Assembly: GCA_964456745.1 (NCBI GenBank)
Contig: CAYWBW010000030.1
Span: 1-21,331, forward strand
Direction: 5' to 3'
Length of the DNA stretch: 21,331 nucleotides
Source of the DNA: CAYWBW01 sp964456745
GTDB taxonomy: Bacteria > Patescibacteriota > Gracilibacteria > GCA-2401425 > JAJOLG01
In this document: positions 1-8,645 of the stretch, piece after piece
Layout: each line of letters opens with the position of its first letter
How positions within the stretch are numbered: the stretch's first letter is position 1
Position numbers and translations under genes: made by a program
Notes under the pieces: generated by a model
The model's input: only the letters and a program-made list of their open reading frames with translations
What the model was told of the DNA's origin: nothing
The model's database searches: none

Positions 1-135
1 AAAATTAGTTAATAATTTTATCGATAAGTGTTGCACTTCAAAGTTTATTTTAAGGCTTAAATCGTAGAAGATACTAGTAATTCTTAAGCTGGCAACTAAG
101 CTGGAATTGGAATTTGAGACAATATAAAGAGCCCG
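1..135. other. Left-edge intergenic stretch, no gene recognised
   Basis: No reading frame of useful length and no RNA fold could be supported here. The longest plus-strand frame is about 20 codons and resembles nothing recognisable. It may be the 3' flank of a gene outside the window. Confidence 0.4.
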
Positions 136-158
136 GAGACAAGGCAATGCCTTGTCTC
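136..158. repeat. Perfect 10-bp palindrome downstream of the SLH gene; terminator or dispersed element
   Basis: The arms GAGACAAGGC (136-145) and GCCTTGTCTC (149-158) pair perfectly around a three-base loop. The hairpin lies 15 bases beyond the stop of the minus-strand SLH gene, so it could end that transcript, but no strong T-run follows it on that strand. Its base composition is far more GC-rich than the flanks. From memory, palindromes of this general kind occur as dispersed elements in many bacteria, so a mobile or repeat origin is equally possible. Confidence 0.55.
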
Positions 159-173
159 TACGTTTCTTTATTC

Positions 174-1472
174 CTATTTTTTCTTCTTAGCTTTTTTAGC
201 TTTCTTTTTAATTTTTTCTCTCATCTCTTCCCTTTTTTCTTTTGACAATTTATTATAACGCTTTTTCATTTTTTGTTTTTGCTTAGATTTAATTATTTTT
301 TTCTGTTTATCGGTAAGATTAACTCACTTTTTCTTTGCCTTTTCTTTGAGCTTTTCTTTTTTAGCTTTAGGTAAAGCCTTAATCTTCTCTCTTATCTTTT
401 TAGCTCTTTGCTGATTAGCTTTCTTTTTTCTAATTAAATGTTTAGCCTTATTTCATTTATTTATATTTTTCTTAATCAACTTCTTTTTTTCATCATCTGA
501 TTTGTTTTTTAATTCTTTCTTAATTTTCTTTCTTGCTTTTGCTTTTGCTTTTTTTCACTTAGCGTTATCTGAAACAGCATAAATAAACTCTGCCATATGT
601 CATCTAGTAATTTCCATTACTGCATCTTTCTCCACATCTTCAAACAATCAAAGATCTGTTGCTCTCCCCATAAAATTATCAAACCAATTTCATGAATTGT
701 TATCTTCTATGTTTTCACCCTTTGCTTTAAGAATCATTTTTATTGATTCAGCTGAAGACACTTTCTTAGATGGTCTAAATGTTCAATCTCAGTATCATTT
801 TATTATTCATTTTTCTAAAGCTCAACATACATATTTTGCAAACCACTGATCCCATGGAACATCTGGAAAACAATTCTTATCACTTGGTTCAAATCATGGA
901 TAATTACTTTCCATAATAATTTTTAAAAGTTCAGCTCTATTAATATTATTCTTTGGCTTATAAGACCCATCATCATATCAATCTACAATTCACATATCCT
1001 CTACAAATGTAATGGCATCTCTATATTCATCATTTTCTATATCTCCAAATATATCATCATAGGATTCAGGTTCTGGAAACTCTTCTTCTAACTCTAGGTC
1101 AGCAATAAGATCATCTGCATCATCATATCACAACTCTCAAGCCACATCTTCTATTTCTTCAATATCATCAAAGTCATCAAAGTCATCATCTGTTACTTCA
1201 ATATCAAGATCATCTAAATAATCATCTATCTCATCTTCATCAATAAACTCTTCATAATCATCTCAATCTTCTGATATAATATCAGAATAATATTCATCTT
1301 CATCCTCATATCACAAATCTTCTGCATCTTCATCATCATAATCTTCAATATCATAATCCTCTTCAATAAAAGAATCATCATCTCAAGACTCCTCTTCTGC
1401 ATTAACAGGTGAGACAAATGAAAAAGACAGCACCAGAACACTTGACAGTAATAATCGTAATAATAAATTCAT
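174..1472 (-). CDS. Secreted SLH-domain protein with acidic middle and lysine-rich C-terminus
   Basis: This is a 432-residue frame when UGA is read as Gly. The N-terminus is a signal peptide (MNLLLRLLLSSVLVLSFSF, cleavage probably near VNA-EEE at residue 25). Residues about 26-150 are dominated by Asp and Glu with scattered aromatics. Residues about 150-290 hold S-layer homology repeats with the diagnostic phrases GIVDGYDDGSYKP and GIIKGYGDGTFRP followed by AE-type helices, plus a weaker third repeat. Residues about 295-432 are almost entirely Lys, Arg, Ala and Glu. SLH domains normally bind cell-wall or secondary polymers, so a cell-surface location is expected. The acidic and basic blocks could bind each other, neighbouring molecules or nucleic acid; that is inference. 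The start is the only Met giving the signal peptide. No Shine-Dalgarno sequence is visible. Confidence 0.9.
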
Positions 1473-1701
1473 AAATATTTGTTAATTAATAAATTCCATA
1501 TAAGTATATATGCAGTATTTTGAAAAAACTTTCAAAAAAACATAAATTAGCATATTTTAATAAATAAAATTACACAGTAATTAAATTTGTAATTATGTAT
1601 AAATTATAATATATTACACTTTGAATTCTTGACATTATGAAATTTGCTTGCTTTTTGGTTAGTTTTAAAATAAATTATTTTATGATCAATAATAAAAATA
1701 T
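1473..1701. promoter_or_regulatory. Divergent promoter region between the SLH and PEBP genes
   Basis: Very AT-rich DNA between two divergently read genes. On the minus strand the 12-mer TTTCAAAATACT (1525-1514 read backwards) lies 42 bases before the SLH start and is identical to one in the promoter of the gene starting at 3971. It overlaps an 8-bp inverted repeat, TTTTGAAA/TTTCAAAA (1518-1537). On the plus strand a TTGACA occurs at 1629-1634, but no convincing -10 box lies at the right distance. Individual promoter calls here are weak. Confidence 0.35.
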
Positions 1702-2211
1702 ATGCAAAAAATATTAATAACAATCTTATCTACAATCTTACTATCTTCTTGTCTTTCATCTAAAACAAAACTAAGCATTACAAGTCCTAATTTTAATAAC
1801 TATTCAAAGATTCCAGAAGAATTTTCTTGCACCTGAGATGATATTCATCCAGAGCTTCATTTTACAAATATTCCAAAAAATACAAAAAGCTTGGCTTTAA
1901 TAATGGATGATCAAGAAGCACCTTGATGAGAATGGATTCACTGGATGATATGGAACATACTACCCACAACTGAAAATATTGAAAAAGATAATAATCCTAT
2001 GCAATCTACAACTTGACTAAACAGTTTTTGAGAATATAAATACTGATGACCCTGTCCCCCCTCTTGAACTCACAAATACAGTTTTACACTCTATGCCCTT
2101 GATACCGTGCTCAATATTGCAGAAAGTAGCTCGAAGAAAGAGATCTTATATGCTATGAGCTGAAGTATTATAGAAAATGCTATATTAGTAGGTAAATTTA
2201 GCAAAGACTAA
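1702..2211 (+). CDS. YbhB/YbcL family (PEBP/Raf kinase inhibitor-like) lipoprotein
   Basis: The product is 169 residues, close to the usual size of the bacterial YbhB/YbcL family of phosphatidylethanolamine-binding-protein folds. Both family signatures are present and depend on UGA=Gly: APGGEWIHWMIWN at residues 73-85 and GGPCPPSGTHKYSFTLYALD starting at residue 115. The N-terminus has a lipobox (LLSSC, Cys17), so it is likely a lipid-anchored envelope protein. The family binds small anionic ligands or phospholipid head groups, and its biochemical role in bacteria is mostly unknown. It is a single gene, ended by the hairpin at 2304-2332, and it runs opposite to both neighbours. The start is chosen because it gives the lipoprotein signal. 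Confidence 0.93.
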
Positions 2212-2303
2212 AAAGACAAATACAATCCCAAACCTCTATCATCCCATCGAAGGCGAGGATCTTTTTAATCAGAACCTGAAAATATCTCAATTAAAACAAA
2301 ACA
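2212..2303. other. Short intergenic stretch
   Basis: No gene seen. A somewhat GC-richer patch (about 2236-2260, containing GGCGAGGATC) may be a remnant of one of the palindromic elements found elsewhere in the window, but this is not established. Confidence 0.3.
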
Positions 2304-2332
2304 AAAAATCCAAATCTTTGATTTGGATTTTT
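2304..2332. terminator. Bidirectional intrinsic terminator between convergent genes
   Basis: A perfect 13-bp stem (2304-2316 with 2320-2332) closes over a TTT loop. It has an A-run on its left and a T-run on its right, so it works in both directions. It lies between the plus-strand PEBP gene, which ends 92 bases before it, and the minus-strand DsbA-like gene, whose stop is at 2357-2359. Confidence 0.85.
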
Positions 2333-2356
2333 ATGGTACCCGAAATTGCAAACAAG

Positions 2357-3346
2357 CTACTTAAGAAGCTCTTGCTCAATCATTCTCTGAAACTGCTCAA
2401 ATGGGTAAGCTCAACTTACAAATTGCTGATTTATAAATACTCAAGGTGTTCATTGTACTCAAAAAGCTCATGCTTGTTTTGTTAAAAATTCAACTTCAGC
2501 ACTTGTAGCTCAAGTATCTAAACAAGTAGTGAATTCTCAAGTATTAATTCACATTTCTCATGCCCATTTTTTATAATTATCTTCTGACAGAGCCTGTTGA
2601 TTTTCAAATAGCTTATCATGCATCTCCCAAAATTTTCACTGTCTTCACGCACACTGAGATGCCTCTGCTGCCTTCTTAGCTTTTGCATGAAAAGGCAATG
2701 GAAGATGTTTAAACCTTATCTGTATCTTGTCTCAATACTGCTCTACAATTTGCTTATATGCTCATTCATAAAACTTTGCACAAAAAGGACATTCAAAATC
2801 AGAAAACTCTATCATGACAACTTTTGCATCATCTGGTCACTTTACTCAATCATATTCTAAAGCCTTAGGTGTTTTTAAATATGTTTTATGAATTTCTATT
2901 CTCATTTGTCATGCAATTGATGATAAATCAACATTATACTGTCATTGATTTTCAACTGCTAACTGATCTAAAAAATCTTTAACCTCTGTTTGTTTAATAG
3001 CTTCTCAAGTCACCATCATTGGAAGATATTTTACTCAAAACTTTTTTATTAAAGTAGCTCATTTAGCACTATCTGATTTCACCACTTCATAGTTCATTTT
3101 CTTAAAAACATTTTGCTTTATTTGATCAATTTTAGATCAAATATCAGCATCATCAGAAACAATAACTACATTAAACGGCTCCCTATTTTCTTCCTCTTTT
3201 TCTGCATCAAACTGTTGCTTAATAGAAGGCAAGCTCTTTATTTCATCAATTTGCTTCTGCAAAGTAGCGATATCATCTTTATTATTTCAAACACATCAAA
3301 ATAACACTAATGGCATAAGCACAGTGAGTAATAGTAATTTTTTCAT
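2357..3346 (-). CDS. DsbA-family thioredoxin-fold lipoprotein
   Basis: The frame codes for 329 residues. A lipobox LFGC ends at Cys18 (its Gly is UGA), which predicts lipid anchoring outside the cytoplasmic membrane. The C-terminal part, from about residue 165, is a DsbA/DSBA-like (Thioredoxin_4) domain: FSDFECPFCAKFYE with the CPFC active site at 186-189, an alpha insert, and the cis-proline loop QGTPGVFIN with Pro301. Such proteins oxidise or reshuffle disulfides in exported proteins. Residues about 50-130 look like a second, degenerate thioredoxin-like unit (VVIVSD..., FGVKYLPMMVTG) with no CxxC. No DsbB- or VKOR-like partner lies in the window. The gene is single, with its own AT-rich promoter region containing a 12-bp inverted repeat. 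Confidence 0.92.
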
Positions 3347-3379
3347 TATTTTTTAATTAATTTTATTCATTAATTTAAA

Positions 3380-3429
3380 AATACTGATATTAGATTTAAT
3401 TACAAGAAATATTTTGAAATATCAGTATT
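3380..3429. promoter_or_regulatory. 12-bp inverted repeat upstream of the DsbA-like gene
   Basis: AATACTGATATT (3380-3391) and AATATCAGTATT (3418-3429) are perfect reverse complements 26 bases apart, centred about 60 bases before the minus-strand start at 3346. The right arm overlaps the TATTTTGAAA motif shared with two other upstream regions. It could be an operator or a structured 5' leader; the sequence does not decide between them. Confidence 0.45.
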
Positions 3430-3491
3430 ACAAAAACTTGTAGATTAAATACAAGTTAACAACTATATAAAATACAAAGCTTGATACACAT

Positions 3492-3594
3492 GTCTTTGCA
3501 AGGAACGAAGCAATCCAGTATACTGAAGTTATGTAAATAAAAAACACTACGCTCGGGATTGCTTCATCGTTCGTACCTCACTCTTCGCAAAGAC
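3492..3594. repeat. MITE-like palindromic intergenic element
   Basis: Three blocks pair in order: GTCTTTGC (3492-3499) with GCAAAGAC (3587-3594), CGAAC-type sequence near 3503-3508 with GTTCG near 3569-3573, and GAAGCAATCC (3507-3516) with GGATTGCTTC (3556-3565). The element is clearly more GC-rich than its surroundings and codes for nothing. From memory, the GAAGCAATCC/GGATTGCTTC theme resembles small palindromic elements that are scattered in many bacterial genomes. No transposase is nearby. Confidence 0.65.
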
Positions 3595-3647
3595 AATCTC
3601 TATGTTTTTTATTATTTAAAACTAAATTTCTTTATATTAATTTCAAA

Positions 3648-3971
3648 TTAGTAAGAAATTCTTTTAAAAAACCTAACAACCAAAGCTAAAGCTAAAGACA
3701 AAAATATACTCAAAACCAACACATAATCCCCCATTCCTGACGCAGGCAATTTTATATCATTTTCTTCTTTCTGCTCAGTTGTCGATTTGGTAAAAAATTT
3801 TTTAATAATGCTTTCTTCTTCTATCTCTTTTTCAACTTCAACTGTTTTTTCTTTTGCTTTATTTATTTCTACAGATTTCTTTTGAACCTTTACAGCACTT
3901 GTATCTTCAGTTTCCTTTACAGGATCATCTTCAAATAATCATAAGAATGCTAATTGTTTACTTGAATCCAT
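3648..3971 (-). CDS. Small C-terminally anchored protein with an LPASG motif
   Basis: This is a 107-residue protein of unknown function. The first ~15 residues are only mildly hydrophobic and do not form a signal peptide. Residues about 15-70 are highly charged (Glu/Lys-rich, probably helical). The C-terminus reads LPASGMGDYVLVLSIF, continues as a hydrophobic helix, and ends with RFFKRISY. That order (LPxSG, hydrophobic span, basic tail) matches a sortase sorting signal, but without an N-terminal export signal a plain tail-anchored membrane protein is equally possible. The gene is monocistronic with a good upstream promoter (4006-4034). Sortase processing is inference. Confidence 0.8.
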
Positions 3972-4005
3972 AATTTTTTTAGTTTAAATAAATAGTTTGG
4001 GGTTG

Positions 4006-4034
4006 ATAATACTTAAAAAGTATTTTGAAATCAA
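4006..4034 (-). promoter_or_regulatory. Sigma-70-type promoter for the LPASG protein
   Basis: Read on the minus strand, TTGATT (4034-4029) is separated by 17 bases from TATTAT (4011-4006), placing the start of transcription about 30 bases before the ATG at 3971. The spacer contains TTTCAAAATACT, identical to a 12-mer upstream of the SLH gene. Confidence 0.6.
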
Positions 4035-4173
4035 TATAAAATTTTTATAACTACCCACTCTATGCATTATACAAACGTTTAAAACATCAATTAAAAATAT
4101 ATGAATTTCACATCTTGCTTTCAACATGCGGCCTTAGCCGCTTGTGCATAAGCAATTACAAATTTTTCACATA

Positions 4174-4207
4174 AAAAAACACCCCGCATAATCGCGGGGT
4201 GTTTTTT
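4174..4207. terminator. Strong bidirectional terminator after the S-layer gene
   Basis: A 14-bp perfect stem (4174-4187 with 4194-4207) has a GC core CACCCCGC/GCGGGGTG, a six-base loop, an A-run on one side and a T-run on the other. It lies 62 bases past the stop of the minus-strand S-layer gene and would end its very long transcript. Confidence 0.92.
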
Positions 4208-4268
4208 AGAAAAGTTCTAGAGGTTTTAAATGTCTGTTAAAACATTCTTTATCTTAATCGAGTTCGAA

Positions 4269-7200
4269 TTAACTATCAGTCTCATCAATTTGATAAGCAG
4301 AATTAGTAGATTCAGCAGCTCAACCTAGGTAAAGATTTGTTCTTCAAGATTCAAGAGAAGAAGCACTATCAGATTCTTCTTGAACTGACCATGTGAAATT
4401 TGCAGCTGTCTCAGTTGCAGAAGCTCAAACTGTTGGAGGTGTAGTTCAATTGAAACTATCAAGTCATACTAGAATGTAATCATTTCCAGCACCGTCTTCT
4501 TCAACGATGTTAGCCTTAACTACAAAGTATGCTGTAGTACCTGGAGTAATTTCTGCATCTGATCAAAGATCATCATCTGAATTAAGATCAAATACTGCAT
4601 ATACTGTAGTATATCAAGTAGCAGTAGTATTACTAGTTGCAGCATATGATTCAATAGAAATTGAAGATGATAATCAAGCTGAAGCTCATGTATTAATATA
4701 AGCTTTATTACTTGAACTTCCTCAAAGTCTTTCAATCCATATAGATGCTCAACTACCGTAAGTAGCACTGTTATCAAATCACATTCAAGCGTTCTTAGAA
4801 ATCTTAACTTTAAGTTTCGTTGGAACAACTTTCATTGCATTATTGTCATTATCAGTATTAACAGTTGATGCAACATCTACTTTAATAATACCAATAGTTT
4901 TTGATTCTCAAGAAATATTAGAACTGTCAGCTAATAAGCTATCTGAAGCTCATGAATCAGAAGCAGAATTAACAATAGATGCTCAAGAAATCTTAGCAGA
5001 AACTACTATTCAAGTATTTGAAGAAGCTGTTAAAGTTCAAGTAGTAGCAATAGTTGTGCTAATAGTTGTAGTAACAGAATTAACATCTACTGTAGTTAAT
5101 TGATCTCAAGAACTAGCTCATTTAGCTTTTAGTACTTTAAATCACATATTCAACTCATCAACAGTAACTGCACTAGTGTCTTTTCAAAGAGGTTTAAGAA
5201 CATATTTTGCATAAATTCTTTCAGTTGTTTCTCAAACTTCGTGATCAAAGTTTTCAAATTCTATGTACTGAGTACCAGATGAAGGAGGTTCTTGTGCAAT
5301 CAAAGTAACACCATCGTCTGTATAAAAATTTACATAATCTATAAGCTTATAAGCATCAGTATAAGCTGATCCTCATGAATAGATTGCAACTCACACATCT
5401 TGTAAAACAACTGGCTCATTTGTAGCTTTTAACTTAATAGCTGCTACAAAATCAGTTGTTGCTCAAGCAAGCATGTTTTGATTATATTTTACATTTCAAA
5501 CTCAGTCTGGTCCAGCCACATCATTGTCCATAGACATATCAAGTGATCCTTTTCAAACAACAGTAATAACTCTATCTGAAGCTAAAGCACCAGCGTTTCA
5601 GGTAACAGTATCGTTATCTTCATCTTCTAGTGTAATTCATGAATCTTTAACTTGAAGTTGCAATTGATTATTTTCATTAGTTGAATCATCAACTACAGAT
5701 ACTGTAACAACAAATCTTACTTTTTCTCATTTAGGAACATTTACATCAATATTATCAAAAGTAGCTTCGAAACTAGAAATATTAGACTCAGCTCTTATAA
5801 GAGTTTCGTTTGTTCATTCTTTTTTCCAAAGTTTTACTTCTGCAACACTATCAGTTGCGAAAGCTCAAGTAGAAGTTGTATAAGTTGTATCTTCTAATTG
5901 AATTTCAGTAATATTAAGATCAGATGTTTCATCTGCTTCAACTTCAAAATCTAATGCTACGATATTATCTGTACCGATAACAACGCTTTTTGCAGCAGAA
6001 AGAGATTTAACTGAAAAAGTTGCAGCTGAAGTTTGACCATCAACAGATGTAAATGAAATAGCTGAAGGAGTAATATCACTTACAGTAGTATCATCTTCAG
6101 TTTCTTGAATTTTAATTCAAGTAGATCAAATAGATGCGATTGAAAAATTAAAAGTAGCTCAGTCAATACTTGAAGTATCTACTGTGTCTGCTCTTATGGA
6201 AAAAATTCTAGATTCTCCATCGCTAAGACTAATTCAAAGATCAGTATCACTTGCTGTGATTGATGTTGAAGTGCTAGCAGCAGAACTTGTAAGTTCGTAC
6301 GTGCTTCACATTGTTTCATCATAAAGCTCTATGTTTTCTAAAAGAGCTAAAACTCAGCTTGAATTTGATGAACTTGTTTGAGTTATAGTAACTATTGCTT
6401 GTTCGAATTCTAAATTCTTACCTGCATTTGTTACTAATTTAAATTGTCAAAATACGATATTATCTTTGTCTTTTCGTACCTTATCAATAGTTGGATTTAC
6501 CTTAACAACAGTTACTTTTCAAGCAGTAATAGTAACATCATTTGCATCATCATCATTATCAGCTGTTGGAGTATTGATAACTAAAGCTCAAGTAATAGCA
6601 GCTCAATAACCATATTTAACTCAAGTTGCTTGTACATCTAGAGCCTTATCTATGTTAAATAAAATATCATTATTAGCTCATCATGTAATATCTGCTTTAA
6701 TTGAGAACTTTTCAACTTTTCATTCTTTAACCAAAAATGGTTCATCAAGTATAAAAGTTAAATATTTACTATCCATACTGTTTACTGTTGCAACAAGATC
6801 TGATCATTGGTAAAGCTTGAAATTCATAAGTTCTGAATTTTCATCAACACTGTCAATTTCTTTAAATGTTATTCAATTAAAGTAAACATCTTCAACATCA
6901 TCATTTGTAACTTTAACTTTCATCACAGTTACTTCTTCTTCTCATACTTTAACATCAGAAACAGTTCAGTTAGTTTCTATAGTAAGAGTACCTCATCACT
7001 GACTACCAATTTCAAAAGTAGATCAATTTAAAGGAAAGTCTCATACAACCTCACTTGCATTAGATGCAACCGCTGAAGCAGATAATAAAGTAACTGCTGC
7101 CCTGTTTCAAGTTTGATTATCATCTCAAATTGTTGCTCTAACAGAAACAGTAACTGTTTCTCAAGCTTCAATTTCAAGTCATCAACTATCTAAAGTGATA

Positions 7201-8237
7201 TTTGCTTCATCGTCTGAGTTAAAAGTTTTTGTCTTAGAAATTCTTGATCATCCATCGTTAAATATAACAATTTCAGAAAAATCATCTCTTTCTCAAAGAC
7301 CTTTTCTTGTAAGAGTAAGTGATGTAACTAAGATATCATCTCAATTAGCTGTTAAGTCATACTTAACAAACTCAACTCAAGCAACACCAAAAGGTATAAC
7401 TGCTCATTTTGGAGAGTCAGCTGAAACTGAAATCTCCAAAGATCAATCAGATACAACTATAGGTGAAGAAGTGTCGTCGTCGTCATCTGAAACATCATCA
7501 TCAGAAACATCTGAATCTACAACAACAATATCTCATACCATTTGTTCAATATCACTAGCAGTGAAAGGACTGAAAGCGGAAGTTCCATCTTCGAATCTAA
7601 CATAAGTACTTGGATCGTCAGATACAATTATAGAAAATGCTCACACCTTAGCTACTGCTGCTCTAGAAATATTTGCATTTGGTGCAAATGTTGTACTAGA
7701 ACCTCACATTCAATCTACTATAGATAGATTGTATGATGCAGTGATATAGTTTTCTCCCCAGTGACCACCAATGTCATTGAAAGAAGTTTCTGGATCTTGA
7801 TAATCGTCTGCATCAACTCAAAAAGCTCAAAGAGCAATTTTTACTGCAGCAGCTCTAGCAATGTTATCTCAAGGATTAAATTTGTTTCCTTTAGATGACA
7901 TCGGACCATCAATAATTCATTTTGCAGCAGCTGCATTTACGTATTTAGCAAACCATTGGCTATCAATGTCGCTAAATCATGCATCTTCTACATCATCTGT
8001 AGAAATTCATGCTGCTTGTACCATAGTTTTTACAAACTCGGCTCTGTTCATATTGTCTCATGCTCTAAATGTATCTTTAGAAGCATCGAATATTCATGCA
8101 ACAGCAAGAGCTTCAACATATGGTGAAAACCAATCTCACGAAGAGACGTCATCATACGCTTGTACACTTGTAACTGATGTCATAAGGACAATAGCTACAG
8201 ATGCAACGCTCGCTATTAATTTTTTAATTTTAATCAT
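4269..8237 (-). CDS. Large S-layer protein with three N-terminal SLH domains
   Basis: The frame codes for 1322 residues and is open throughout only if UGA is Gly. A signal peptide (MIKIKKLIASVASVAIVLMT, cleaved near VQA) is followed by three SLH repeats over residues about 26-220, with typical features: DWFSPYVEAL, NRAEFVKTM, QWFAKYVNAAAAKGIIDG, IARAAAVKIA and HWGENYITASYNLSIVDG. An Asp/Ser-rich hinge lies at about 240-265. The remaining thousand residues are Thr/Ser/Val-rich beta-sandwich units with recurring phrases of the type VTVVKV and ITFTSVDGQT, and only very few cysteines (the standard S-layer pattern). The protein probably forms the surface lattice, attached through the SLH domains. 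It is preceded by the cdaA-cdaR pair, has its own candidate promoter, and ends before a strong terminator. Confidence 0.94.
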
Positions 8238-8274
8238 AGTTTTAAATAAGTTAATAAAATTTAATAAAAAATTG

Positions 8275-8301
8275 AATCAAACTATAATATATAGTTTGAT
8301 T
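8275..8301 (-). promoter_or_regulatory. Hairpin in the S-layer mRNA leader
   Basis: AATCAAACTATA (8275-8286) and TATAGTTTGATT (8290-8301) form a perfect 12-bp stem with a three-base loop, ending 37 bases before the ATG. Stable 5' hairpins often protect abundant S-layer mRNAs from decay. A terminator is unlikely because no T-run follows directly. Confidence 0.5.
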
Positions 8302-8388
8302 AATTTATTCAAAAAATCTCAGTACTATTGGTCCGACCTGCCCGTACTAAATCTTTTAATAAATTAGTTAATGCCAAATGAGTTTTTG

Positions 8389-8416
8389 ATAATAAATTAT
8401 CAGTTAATTTACTCAA
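8389..8416 (-). promoter_or_regulatory. Candidate S-layer promoter overlapped by an operator-like palindrome
   Basis: On the minus strand TTGAGT (8416-8411), 16 bases, then TATTAT (8394-8389). The -10 box is overlapped by a perfect palindrome, TGATAAT-AA-ATTATCA (8387-8402), which could bind a dimeric regulator. AT-rich DNA gives such matches by chance, so confidence is moderate. Confidence 0.4.
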
Positions 8417-8645
8417 AATGGCGAATATATTTTGTTCTTAGCAAAATAATAAAATTGTGTGACAAATAAATTGTCTTAATAAAATAATCTCTTATTCTCT
8501 TTAATTAGCCGTTAATTTCAATATTCTAATTCAGACAAAGAAGGTATTTTTTCTTCTCTATCGAAGCTTACAACGTAATATACTATCAAATGTTACAAAA
8601 TTGGATAATAAAGGATTTGTAAATTTTGTTTAATCTTGTGTTATA

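Larger units (their letters stand above)
3347..3647. other. Intergenic region with an upstream inverted repeat and a palindromic element
   Basis: No protein gene is seen. The part next to the DsbA-like gene holds the inverted repeat at 3380-3429 and the shared TATTTTGAAA motif (3410-3419). The middle holds a GC-richer palindromic element (3492-3594). The remainder is AT-rich and featureless. Confidence 0.5.
3972..4268. other. Intergenic region between the anchored protein and the S-layer gene 3' end
   Basis: It contains the promoter of the gene to the left (4006-4034), a small GC-rich hairpin with arms GCGGC (4128-4132) and GCCGC (4137-4141), and the strong terminator at 4174-4207. A 16-codon plus-strand frame (4101-4151) is present but is not convincing as a gene. 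Confidence 0.5.
8238..8645. other. Long untranslated region between cdaR and the S-layer gene
   Basis: No coding frame is supported on either strand. Part of the region is probably the promoter and 5' leader of the S-layer gene: a candidate promoter at 8389-8416 would give a leader of about 145 bases containing a 12-bp hairpin. Nothing was recognised in 8420-8645. Confidence 0.5.

Noticed and set aside
1081..1420. Repetitive TCATC/CATCATCA sequence as a tandem repeat or CRISPR
   Set aside because: It is the reverse complement of Asp/Glu codons in the acidic block of the SLH protein; units are irregular and there are no spacers.
174..1472. Possible TGA=Trp code (table 4)
   Set aside because: The TGA codons fall on invariant Gly of SLH, PKD, PEBP and DisA_N motifs, while conserved Trp residues such as those of WDFGDG are TGG.
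1629..1657. TTGACA as -35 box for the PEBP gene
   Set aside because: The sequence 16-18 bases downstream is T/G-rich and shows no resemblance to a -10 box.
4101..4207. A 16-codon plus-strand peptide followed by a strong hairpin, resembling an attenuator
   Set aside because: No plus-strand gene follows and no regulatory codon run is present; the hairpin is explained as the terminator of the minus-strand S-layer gene.
7195..8367. Plus-strand open frames of 130-170 codons opposite the S-layer gene
   Set aside because: They are the antisense shadow of the continuous minus-strand S-layer frame (4269-8237) under UGA=Gly; their translations are low-complexity Ser/Ala/Ile and match no family.
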